A stretch of DNA of 64,000 nt from Litchfieldia alkalitelluris (lineage in GTDB: Bacteria > Bacillota > Bacilli > Bacillales > Bacillaceae_L). Position numbers and translations under genes: made by a program. Numbering within the stretch: the stretch's first letter is position 1; each line of letters begins with the position of its first letter. The notes beneath the pieces were generated by a model. It did not search any database, was not told the DNA's origin, and saw nothing but the letters and a program-made list of their open reading frames with translations. The stretch is taken from contig NZ_KV917374.1 in assembly GCF_002019645.1 (NCBI RefSeq), positions 2,864,696 to 2,928,695 of the forward strand. The letters are read 5' to 3'. Positions 56,770-64,000 of this stretch are shown here, in pieces.

Positions 56770-57380
56770 ATTATTAGGGTAGACATCCATGCTAATTTAA
56801 ATTCGCACCATGGAGTATGAAATAGTGTACTTACTAAGTGTGGAATGAGCGGAGAGCCACTTGACTCCTGCGGGATTTAGCGGTCACGTGAGACCCCGCA
56901 GGAGCCAAAAAGCGACGAGGAGGCTCACGGATCGCCCCGCGGAAAGCAAGTGGACCGCAGCGAATGGAACTCAGCAACCTAAGTATTTTCAGGGTAGACC
57001 TCTATGCTAATTAAAATTAGCACCATGGAGTATGAAAAACTATACTTAGCTTAGTGTCTAGCTTCAGGCGCTATCGGCTCGGGGTCATAAGTCAATCCGG
57101 CAAGAAGGTTAAAAAGCAACCTTCTTGCCGGCTCGTCTTATGCCTGTCGCCGATGAACGAGCGCCTTCAGCATTTCTTTTTTCAGGGTAGACTTCTATGC
57201 TAACTATATTCGCACCATGGAAAATGAAAAACTATACCTAGCTTAGTGTCTAGCTCCAGGCGCTATCGGCTCTCAGGTCTAAGTCAATCCACCCTAGAAG
57301 GTTAAAGAGCAACCTTCTAACCGTCTTGTCTTATGCCTGTCGCCGATGAACGAGCGCCTTCCGCTTTTCTTTTCAGGATA
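56770..57380 (+). repeat. Composite repeat array L-A-L-B-L-B
   Basis: A lies at 56839-56972, with CCAAAAAGCGACG where most copies have CCCGCCCCTGGCGACG. B copies lie at 57052-57180 and 57244-57373. Motif L stands at about 56776, 56984 and 57179 (GGGTAGACATCCATGCTAA and variants), with a worn end TTTTCAGGATAGA at 57372. The first B has a perfect 14-bp central stem CCGGCAAGAAGGTT/AACCTTCTTGCCGG. It lies between the metalloprotease and thyA. Confidence 0.92.
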
Positions 57381-57501
57381 GAATTCTTGTTACTTAGTAG
57401 TGTGTTAAATCTTATCTGTTTTTTTAGGTGAAATTCGACATGTTCTCTGCATCAGTATCAGCATTTTAGAACATATATTTTATAGGGGGTAAAAAGAGAA
57501 A

Positions 57502-58296
57502 ATGCAACAATATCATAAGCTATTAGAAGATATACTAGAAAATGGAGTGAAGAAGGAAGATCGAACTGGTACAGGTACTATATCTGTGTTTGGAAGACAG
57601 CTTCGATTTGACTTAAAAGATGGATTCCCCCTAATTACAACGAAAAAACTTCATACTAAATCCATCTTGCATGAATTACTATGGTTTCTCAAAGGTGAAA
57701 CTAATATCGCTTACTTAAAAGAAAACGGTGTTTCTATCTGGGATGAATGGGCCGATGAAAACGGTGAATTAGGACCTGTATATGGATCACAATGGAGAAA
57801 ATGGGAAACAAAAAATGGGCAATTCATTGATCAAATAGAAAATGTGGTCACTCAAATCAAGGAAAATCCCAATTCGAGACGGTTGATAGTGAATGCTTGG
57901 AATGTTGGGGAAGTTGACAACATGAAATTACCACCTTGTCATTATGCATTTCAGTTTTATGTTGCTGACGGTAAATTATCATTAATGTGGCAGCAACGAT
58001 CGGTCGATACTTTCCTAGGTTTGCCTTTTAATATTGCAAGTTATGCATTTTTAACTTACATGGTTGCACAGCAATGTGACCTCGAACTTGGCGAATTGAT
58101 TTTCACTGGTGGGGATGTGCATTTATATCTTAATCATTTAGAACAGGCTAAGCTTCAGTTAACTAGAGAACCAAGAGAGTTGCCAAAGCTAGTTATCAAG
58201 AGAAAACCAGACTCCATTTTTGAGTATAAGTTTGATGATTTTGAAATATTAAATTATAATCCATATCCACATATAAAGGCGGCAGTTTCTGTCTAA
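57502..58296 (+). CDS. thyA: Thymidylate synthase (ThyA/ThyB type)
   Basis: This 264-residue enzyme methylates dUMP to dTMP with methylene-THF. The catalytic cysteine is C146 in [42 protein letters not shown] and the C-terminal HIKAAVSV are all intact. Length equals that of the E. coli enzyme. TAGGGGGT precedes the ATG. dfrA, which regenerates THF, follows 71 bases later. Confidence 0.97.
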   Translation: MQQYHKLLEDILENGVKKEDRTGTGTISVFGRQLRFDLKDGFPLITTKKLHTKSILHELLWFLKGETNIAYLKENGVSIWDEWADENGELGPVYGSQWRKWETKNGQFIDQIENVVTQIKENPNSRRLIVNAWNVGEVDNMKLPPCHYAFQFYVADGKLSLMWQQRSVDTFLGLPFNIASYAFLTYMVAQQCDLELGELIFTGGDVHLYLNHLEQAKLQLTREPRELPKLVIKRKPDSIFEYKFDDFEILNYNPYPHIKAAVSV

Positions 58297-58367
58297 CCAT
58301 TTTATGATTCAAAAGAGGATTAATTTAAAGAGTGTTCAACAGTATTTAACCATAAAGGAATGAGACA

Positions 58368-58859
58368 ATGATTTCACTATTAGTCGCAATGGATAAAAAT
58401 CGCTTAATAGGTAAGGATAATTTGCTTCCGTGGCATCTGCCAGCAGACTTAGCTTATTTTAAGAGAGTAACTATGGGTCATACAATTGTAATGGGAAGGA
58501 AAACGTACGAATCGATTGGCCGACCCTTACCAGGACGTGAAAATATCATTGTCACTCGTAATCCTTCTTATAAGATGGATGGATGTACAATAATAAACTC
58601 CATAGAAGCAATAAAAAATCTTAGTGATTCTAATGATGAATTATTTGTTATTGGAGGCTCAGAGATTTTTAGAGAAGTTTTTACTTTTGCAGATCGACTG
58701 TATATCACCGAAATTGATGATGAGTTTGAAGGGGATACATATTTTCCTGAATTTTCTCTTAAAGACTGGACATTAATTTCAAAAGATCAAGGCAAAAAAG
58801 ATGAGAAAAACCCATATGATTATTATTTCTGTGTGTATGAAAGGCATTCTGTTAAATAG
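58368..58859 (+). CDS. dfrA: Dihydrofolate reductase
   Basis: This 163-residue enzyme reduces dihydrofolate made by thymidylate synthase. D27 in PWHLPADLAYFKRVT, MGRKTYESIGRPLPGRENIIVTR and VIGGSEIF for cofactor binding are present. It pairs functionally and in position with thyA. AAGGAATGAGAC precedes the ATG. Confidence 0.97.
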   Translation: MISLLVAMDKNRLIGKDNLLPWHLPADLAYFKRVTMGHTIVMGRKTYESIGRPLPGRENIIVTRNPSYKMDGCTIINSIEAIKNLSDSNDELFVIGGSEIFREVFTFADRLYITEIDDEFEGDTYFPEFSLKDWTLISKDQGKKDEKNPYDYYFCVYERHSVK

Positions 58860-59032
58860 TAACACACTAAGAATCTGCCGGAGCTTATAGGATTAATAAG
58901 TTATCTCTATATCCTGGCATGGGCTTTGCCGTAGCTAGACAGGATTGGCTATTTTAGTTGCAGTTACTTTAAATACAGAAATGTGAATCATGATTAATAG
59001 GCCATAAAATTTCAATAGTATGTAGGTGGATA

Positions 59033-59755
59033 ATGGTTAGAGCAGTTAGAACAGTTATATGGTATCTTTATTTTTTTGGCTATCTAGTATGTAGTATACC
59101 TTCGCTAATAAGAGTTAGGAATAAACAATTTAATTCTCTTGAGGAGAAAGCAAAGGTTGTTCACAAGTTTCCCGAACAATGGGCAAAGGCATTGATAAGA
59201 ATTACAGGGTCGAAAATAATTGTTGAAGGAAAACATCATCTACCACCTGGACCAGCTTTATTTGTTGCTAATCATCAAGGTAATTTTGATATTCCAGTTT
59301 TACTTGGCTATGTAGGAAAGCCAATGGGATTTATCTCAAAGATTGAAGTAAAGAAGCTACCTATTTTGCCGACGTGGATGGAAGAGATGAATTGTGTTTT
59401 TATTGATCGTAAAGACCGAAGACAAGCTGTTGGGGCGATAAAACAAGCCTCCACTATTTTACGTAATGGACAATCTCTTGTGATCTTCCCTGAAGGGACA
59501 CGTAGTAAAAGTAGGGAAATAAATACATTTAAAACAGGGGTATTAAGATTAGCTTCCGATTCAAATGTTCCTATCGTTCCTATTGCTATAAATGGAACCT
59601 ATAAAATTATGGAACAAAGTGGAGTCTTTTTTAATCCTTCAACTGTTAAAGTAACTATTCTCCCTTCCTTAACCGTGGAAGGAAAAGTCGATCAAAAAGA
59701 AATTGCTGAAAAACTAAGAACGATAATACAGGAAGAACTAGATAGACAAAATTAA
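59033..59755 (+). CDS. plsC: 1-acyl-sn-glycerol-3-phosphate acyltransferase
   Basis: This 240-residue membrane-associated enzyme turns lysophosphatidate into phosphatidate. The acyltransferase motif NHQGNFD gives H81 and D86; KIEVKKLPILP and FPEGTRSKS (151-159) are the other blocks. An N-terminal hydrophobic helix (IWYLYFFGYLVCSIPSLI) anchors it. TAGGTGG lies 4 bases before the ATG. It follows dfrA after 173 bases. Confidence 0.92.
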   Translation: MVRAVRTVIWYLYFFGYLVCSIPSLIRVRNKQFNSLEEKAKVVHKFPEQWAKALIRITGSKIIVEGKHHLPPGPALFVANHQGNFDIPVLLGYVGKPMGFISKIEVKKLPILPTWMEEMNCVFIDRKDRRQAVGAIKQASTILRNGQSLVIFPEGTRSKSREINTFKTGVLRLASDSNVPIVPIAINGTYKIMEQSGVFFNPSTVKVTILPSLTVEGKVDQKEIAEKLRTIIQEELDRQN

Positions 59756-59812
59756 AAAAGCTGTCGAATCACAATTATCTCTGGATAATCATTGTGATGA
59801 CAGCTTTTTTTA
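59756..59812 (+). terminator. plsC terminator
   Basis: AAAAAGCTGTC pairs with GACAGCTTTTT, and inner ATCACAAT pairs with ATTGTGAT, giving a long stem followed by T residues. Confidence 0.88.
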
Positions 59813-59868
59813 TTCAAAGTATTTGAAACCTAGTATTTTTATTTATCACAGGCATCAGTATAAAATAA

Positions 59869-60510
59869 TTACACTAAATATAAAACAGAGAAAAAGTGTG
59901 TGATTGAGGCCGCAAGCACAAACAAGTGCCATATCGCATGGTGGAACTTAAAGCCTCTCCAAACGTAAAAAATTGCACCAATTGTGTAAAGTACACCACC
60001 TACAACTAACAATGTCATACTAGTTGGGTGTACATTTTCAACAAGTTCATTCCAGGCAAATACGATCATCCAACCTAAAACAACATAAAGAAGGGTAGAA
60101 ACATGAAGGAATCGTTTAACGAAAAAAGATTTAAACACTGTTCCACCTATTGCTAGGCCCCATACAATTCCAAATAAAGTCCATCCAAGCCAGCCTTTAA
60201 CAGCAATAAACAAAAATGGAGTATATGTTCCTGCAATGAAGAAGTAAATTGCAGAATGGTCAAATATTTCAAAAAGATCTTTTACCTTCCCTTTTGGAAA
60301 AGCGTGGACAAGTGTTGAGCATAAATATAGAAGAACCATGGTTGAACCAAAAATTGTAAAACTAACTACATGCCATGCACTGCCATATATTGAGGCATGT
60401 ACAATCAAGATAACAAGTGCTGCTATACTTAGGAGTACCCCAATTCCATGAATTATTGAATTTGCTATTTCTTCTCCTTTAGAGAAGACATGAGTATTTG
60501 CCATTGTCAT
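59869..60510 (-). CDS. yplQ: Hemolysin III-family (PAQR) membrane protein YplQ
   Basis: This 213-residue seven-helix protein starts with NSIIHGIGVLLSIAALVIL. Conserved metal-type residues lie in LYLCSTLVHAFP, EIFDHSAIYFFIAGTYTPF and the final FHHAIWHLFVLAASITHF, as in PAQR/hemolysin III proteins thought to be zinc-dependent amidases. AAGGA precedes the ATG by 6 bases. The biological substrate is unknown; hemolysin is a family name only. Confidence 0.9.
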   Translation of the reverse strand: MTMANTHVFSKGEEIANSIIHGIGVLLSIAALVILIVHASIYGSAWHVVSFTIFGSTMVLLYLCSTLVHAFPKGKVKDLFEIFDHSAIYFFIAGTYTPFLFIAVKGWLGWTLFGIVWGLAIGGTVFKSFFVKRFLHVSTLLYVVLGWMIVFAWNELVENVHPTSMTLLVVGGVLYTIGAIFYVWRGFKFHHAIWHLFVLAASITHFFSVLYLV

Positions 60511-60671
60511 TCACAATCCTTTTTTCTGATCATTCACCGCATTTGCTTCAAAAGTGGAAATATCAGTTTTTTTCATTGCATTATTTAATCACTAATTATA
60601 ACATATTCTTACCAAAATAAATGTTACAATTTATAGAACATAAAATATACAATGAATGGAAGAAAAAAGAA

Positions 60672-60896
60672 TTAGCCATAAGTATTTTCGATCTCTTGCA
60701 GAAAACTAGAATATTCCGTTGGATTTCTGAAATCCTCAGGTTTCCAGTTGGTTCTTACCCATTGCAAAAGTTCATCAGGTCTGTTGAATACTTCACCACT
60801 TGTATCAGCTTTCCGAATCATATATCTCCCATTATCTTCGTCAATTGTAACTTCACAAGGGAATGCTCCGTCATTTGAAAGTAAGCTATATTCCAT
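60672..60896 (-). CDS. Small protein of unknown function
   Basis: The 74-residue protein MEYSLLSNDGAFPCEVTIDE continues DNGRYMIRKADTSGEVF, NRPDELLQWVRTNWKPEDF and a helical end. AAAGGGTG fits the second of two ATGs (60896). It is soluble. Its position between yplQ and ilvA suggests a conserved yp- gene, but I do not recognise it with confidence. Confidence 0.7.
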   Translation of the reverse strand: MEYSLLSNDGAFPCEVTIDEDNGRYMIRKADTSGEVFNRPDELLQWVRTNWKPEDFRNPTEYSSFLQEIENTYG

Positions 60897-61061
60897 CATA
60901 ACACCCTTTCTAAAATAAACTATATTAACACTATTTTTAGCTTTTAAATCATTTGTATTCAAAAGTTAACTACTTACTTATAAAGTATTTCTTCTTAATG
61001 AAAATTACCACTATTCATAAAAATTTTAGTTTATATTTTATCTAATAAATAACCCGGATAA

Positions 61062-61076
61062 AAATATTTGAAAATT
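61062..61076 (+). promoter_or_regulatory. Candidate CodY box before ilvA
   Basis: AAATATTTGAAAATT differs from the CodY consensus AATTTTCWGAAAATT at three positions. It lies about 25 bases before a good -10 (TATAAT, 61102-61107). ilvA is a CodY target in B. subtilis. Confidence 0.4.
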
Positions 61077-61173
61077 ATATTAATTCTGTTCAATTTCATG
61101 TTATAATTTACAGATTAAATAAACTGTAACGCTGTAGTGTTATAAAATATGTTGAAAGGAATTGGTTGATTGT

Positions 61174-62445
61174 ATGACTCAGCAAGTAAAACAAACGTCT
61201 AAAAACATACAGGTTGAAGATATCATAAGAGCGAATCAAACTGTAAAAGACATTGTAAACCACACTCCTTTGCAAAGGAATGAATTATTGTCCGAAAGGT
61301 ACCAATGTAATTTATTATTAAAACGTGAGGACCTACAGGTTGTCCGTTCATTTAAAATAAGAGGTGCTTATAATAGAATTAAAAACATACCACACAATGA
61401 GTTAGTAAACGGAGTAGTATGCGCCAGTGCAGGTAACCATGCTCAGGGAGTAGCATACTCATGTCGGGCTCTCAAAATCAAGGGTAAAATTTTTATGCCT
61501 TCAACAACACCAAGACAAAAGGTTTCACAAGTAGAGCTGTTCGGAAGAGAATATGTTGAAATAATTTTAGTTGGTGATACATTTGATGATTCTTATGTAG
61601 AAGCAGTAAAGTGTAGCCAACTGGAGAAGCGTTCATTTATTCACCCATTTGATGATGAAGATGTTATCGCAGGGCAAGGAACTGTGGCGGTTGAGATATT
61701 AAATGATTGTGAAGAACCAATTGATGTTGTATTGGCAAGTATTGGTGGTGGAGGGCTGATATCAGGTTTAAGTACATATCTGAAAAGTATTTCACCCAAA
61801 ACTAAGATTGTTGGAGTAGAGCCTGCAGGTGCACCGAGTATGAAGAATTCTATTCTTAACGGGCAATTATTAACACTAGATCATATTGACAAGTTTGTTG
61901 ATGGTGCAGCAGTAAAAACAGTTGGCGAAAAGACCTTTGAGATTTGTAAAAAAGGGATTGATGATATTGTTGTTGTTCCTGAGGGAAAGGTTTGCACAAC
62001 AATACTTGAGCTTTATAATGAAAATGCAATCGTTGCAGAACCTGCAGGAGCACTCCCAATCGCTGCACTTGATTTTTATAAAGATCAAATTCGTGGTAAA
62101 ACAGTAGTTTGTATAATAAGTGGCGGAAATAATGATATAGGTAGAATGCAAGAAATTAAAGAGCGTTCGATGATTTACGAAGGATTACAATATTACTTTA
62201 TTGTCGATTTCCCCCAACGTGCAGGTGCACTTAGGGAATTTCTGGATGAAGTTCTAGGGCCTACAGATGATATTACCCGCTTTGAATATACAAAAAAGAA
62301 TAATAAAGATAACGGTCCAGCATTAGTTGGTATTGAGTTGAATAATAGAAAAGATTATCAAAAGTTAATTGAAAGAATGGCGAAAAAAGGGTTTCCTTAT
62401 ACTGAAATAAATAAAGATAGTAATTTGTTTAACCTCTTAATTTAG
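61174..62445 (+). CDS. ilvA: Threonine dehydratase (biosynthetic)
   Basis: This 423-residue PLP enzyme turns threonine into 2-oxobutyrate for isoleucine. The Schiff-base lysine is K61 in VRSFKIRGAYNRI; the phosphate loop is SIGGGGLISGL. One ACT-like regulatory domain lies at about 335-423 (LQYYFIVDFPQRAGALREFL), implying feedback control by isoleucine. The ATG at 61174 follows AAAGGA by 13 bases; an upstream TTG at 61162 is possible but crowded. Confidence 0.95.
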   Translation: MTQQVKQTSKNIQVEDIIRANQTVKDIVNHTPLQRNELLSERYQCNLLLKREDLQVVRSFKIRGAYNRIKNIPHNELVNGVVCASAGNHAQGVAYSCRALKIKGKIFMPSTTPRQKVSQVELFGREYVEIILVGDTFDDSYVEAVKCSQLEKRSFIHPFDDEDVIAGQGTVAVEILNDCEEPIDVVLASIGGGGLISGLSTYLKSISPKTKIVGVEPAGAPSMKNSILNGQLLTLDHIDKFVDGAAVKTVGEKTFEICKKGIDDIVVVPEGKVCTTILELYNENAIVAEPAGALPIAALDFYKDQIRGKTVVCIISGGNNDIGRMQEIKERSMIYEGLQYYFIVDFPQRAGALREFLDEVLGPTDDITRFEYTKKNNKDNGPALVGIELNNRKDYQKLIERMAKKGFPYTEINKDSNLFNLLI

Positions 62446-62538
62446 TTAAAACTTCGAATGCTGTTAACATAGTTAGACAGACTTCTCTACATTTTTAATG
62501 TATAATTAAGGAAACAAGTGAAAAAGAGGATTGATATT

Positions 62539-62790
62539 TTGCTTACCAAAAGCCTAGAGTTCAAAGACAAGAATGGACAGAAGGTTAAAATTATTGATAT
62601 CCCAGTTTTGGAAAAAGGCAGTTCCTATCGATTTATGCTCAGAATTCGTTTAGAAGCATTTATGATGAAAATTCTTGAAGAAAATGAACCGAAAAACGTA
62701 TATTCTTTTAAAGAATATCTAAAAAATGTTTTAAAATGGCATGATTATGTGCAATTATACAAAACAGATATGTTATTAAATAATGCTTAA
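62539..62790 (+). CDS. ypmP: YpmP-like small protein
   Basis: The 83-residue protein starts LLTKSLEFKDKNGQKVKIID and has IPVLEKGSSYRFMLRIRLEA and a helical end. AAAGAGG 9 bases before the TTG at 62539 favours this start. The GTG at 62518 with AAGGAAA is the alternative and would give 90 residues. It follows ilvA closely, as I recall for B. subtilis ypmP. Function unknown. Confidence 0.7.
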   Translation: MLTKSLEFKDKNGQKVKIIDIPVLEKGSSYRFMLRIRLEAFMMKILEENEPKNVYSFKEYLKNVLKWHDYVQLYKTDMLLNNA

Positions 62791-62806
62791 AAATTGCTTT
62801 GTTTGA

Positions 62807-62857
62807 AACTATACTGATTGTTATGTTAACAATCAGTATAGTTTTTTTATTTCTTTA
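62807..62857 (+). terminator. Rho-independent terminator
   Basis: AACTATACTGATTGTTA and TAACAATCAGTATAGTT form a 17-bp perfect stem with loop TGT, then T residues. From 62858 to 63133 I see no gene; the stretch is AT-rich. Confidence 0.92.
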
Positions 62858-63133
62858 TAAAGACTTATTATAATATCTAAAAGAGTGTAATGATTTAGAG
62901 CGTAACAGAACGAACATTCTCTATTACTGGTAATATTTACAGTAACAGAATTTTGGATTAAGTATGAGGATACTCTATCTTATTTGTTAAAAGAAAATTG
63001 AATGTTTTATATTCACAATATTTTAATTTTTCGAAATTAATAATTCTCTTTTAAAAGAGGAGATTTAAAAATTTAGTCGAATAGTGTAAGTGATATTTAT
63101 TAAACTAAATTTTTTCTGGATTGAGGAAAATAG

Positions 63134-64000
63134 ATGATAAATAATTTCCGAAGAATGAGCTTCTTTAAAAAAACAATCATCATATCGACAGTAAGTGTGT
63201 TAATTGTTGGAATATTAACTGCTTTTATTAGCTTTAAGATTCAAACTGATTTGACTAAACAGTTATTATCTGATCAAGCAGTAAGCCTTGCTAATCTTTG
63301 GAAGACAACCATGTCTGTTAATGATATTGAGAGAGCTAAGACAGCAAATTCTGACGACAATCCAGCAGTAAAAAGACTGTCATATTTATTAAGTAAAATC
63401 GATGAAAAACATTCAACCTTCTCTCAAGCGTACTTATTCCCGGCCGAAATCCCAGAAAATCGAGTTTTTGAACCAATTGCTACTCCACAAATACTGCTAG
63501 ATAAAGGATTCGGTTCAACATCATCATACAAAGCGAGTCATGAATTTCATCATGCTTTTTCTAAAACAATCTCAACAAATGTTAGTTCATATACAGATAC
63601 ATATAGTGATCAATTTGGAACATGGATTACTGCTTTTTCTCCCATATTTAATCAACATGGAAAAATGGTTGCTGTTTTGTGTGTGAGTATTGATTCCAGC
63701 TTCATCTATCAATTTCAGATAAATATCCTTGTTTCATTATTGTTGTCTTGCGTAGTTATCTTTCTAATCACCTTAATACTTCAAACTTTAAGCATGAAGA
63801 AGGTTATGTCTCCTCTTAAGGAATTGTTCATAGGGTTTCATGAGGTGAGTAGAGGGAATTTTAATATAAAACTAAAACCTAGTAACGATACTGAAATTGG
63901 TGATTTAAGTCTTAAATTTAATGAAATGACGAAACAACTTCATATTTTATTTGAGCAACTTGATGCCACGTCGGAACAATTATCCCATAAACTAACAAAT
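63134..64000 (+). CDS. Membrane sensor with extracellular domain and HAMP, partial
   Basis: The first 289 residues are visible. A membrane helix (IIISTVSVLIVGILTAFISF) is followed by an extracellular sensor domain of about 170 residues with SYTDTYSDQFGTWITAFSPIFNQHG (Cache-like). A second helix (FQINILVSLLLSCVVIFLITLIL) precedes a HAMP domain (KKVMSPLKELFIGFHEVSRGNFNIKLK). The output domain lies beyond the window and could be a kinase, cyclase, phosphatase or chemoreceptor. GAGGAAAA precedes the ATG. Confidence 0.85.
   Translation, partial: MINNFRRMSFFKKTIIISTVSVLIVGILTAFISFKIQTDLTKQLLSDQAVSLANLWKTTMSVNDIERAKTANSDDNPAVKRLSYLLSKIDEKHSTFSQAYLFPAEIPENRVFEPIATPQILLDKGFGSTSSYKASHEFHHAFSKTISTNVSSYTDTYSDQFGTWITAFSPIFNQHGKMVAVLCVSIDSSFIYQFQINILVSLLLSCVVIFLITLILQTLSMKKVMSPLKELFIGFHEVSRGNFNIKLKPSNDTEIGDLSLKFNEMTKQLHILFEQLDATSEQLSHKLTN

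Noticed and set aside
58905-58955. Hairpin between dfrA and plsC (ATCCTG...CAGGAT with inner GGCA/TGCC)
   Set aside because: Stems are short and there is no T tract or known class; chance is likely.
59869-60510. Virulence hemolysin
   Set aside because: Hemolysin III is a historical family name; the protein is a PAQR-type membrane protein found in most Bacillus species.
62909-62922. Second LexA-like sequence AGAACGAACATTCT
   Set aside because: It shares the core of the mrfA box but has more mismatches at the ends and lies over 200 bases from the next gene, with no promoter at the right place.

Overview
The window looks like about 64 kb of chromosome from an aerobic, spore-forming, low-GC member of the Bacillaceae. 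The organism call rests on content and order: spore genes (a cotD-type coat protein, an SspL-type small acid-soluble protein), gpsB, a type B RNase P RNA, and long stretches that follow the Bacillus subtilis yp- region (mrfA-mrfB-cotD-ypsA-gpsB-rnpB-ypsC; ypvA-ypwA; bpsA-bpsB-dynA-ypbS-ypcP; RNase H paralogues-ypeQ-cspD; ypiP-ypjP-ypjQ-thyA-dfrA; yplQ-ilvA-ypmP). Gene names are given by resemblance recalled from memory, not by a search. I see no prophage, transposase, tRNA, rRNA operon or CRISPR array.

Layout. 0-3 kb: a TlpA-like thioredoxin gene (minus, cut by the window edge) with an in-frame UGA where the catalytic motif should be, small genes and a D-cysteine desulfhydrase. 3.9-16.2 kb: a lipoprotein, the MrfAB DNA repair pair behind a LexA-like box, coat and cell-division genes, rnpB, an RNA methyltransferase, a DinG-type helicase and an M32 carboxypeptidase. 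16.2-18.7 kb (minus): a three-gene ba3-type cytochrome oxidase operon. 19-31 kb: an SDR and a GNAT enzyme, the alkylpyrone pair bpsA-bpsB, a Fur-box-linked miniprotein, the double dynamin DynA, a nucleotidyltransferase, a sulfurtransferase, the 5'-3' exonuclease YpcP and SspL. 31-43 kb: a DMT permease, two RNase H-fold proteins, YpeQ, CspD, a degenerate HD-GYP protein, topoisomerase III behind a structured leader, metA and fhs. 43-53 kb: an autolysin with eight SH3b repeats, YpgQ, an ABC-F ATPase, an NlpC/P60 hydrolase, a CvfC-type protein and bacilliredoxin. 53-64 kb: YpiP, YpjP, YpjQ, a secreted lethal-factor/PPEP-like metalloprotease, thymidylate synthase with DHFR, an acyltransferase, a hemolysin III protein, threonine dehydratase and the start of a HAMP sensor.

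The most unusual large-scale feature is a set of GC-rich palindromic intergenic repeats, seen at seven places. Two unrelated hairpin elements (called here A, about 137 bp, and B, about 130 bp) are always joined in a fixed orientation to a third AT-rich motif (L, about 80 bp). Together they form arrays such as L-A-L-A-L-B-L and a 218-bp tandem array of four A copies. They encode nothing convincing; open frames inside them are by-products.

Functional themes are DNA repair and nucleic-acid processing (MrfAB, YpvA, YpcP, TopB, RNase H-like proteins), one-carbon and folate metabolism (fhs, thyA, dfrA, metA), cell-wall turnover, and redox and respiration. Many small genes below 60 codons were found by reading Shine-Dalgarno sites; several have no recognised function.
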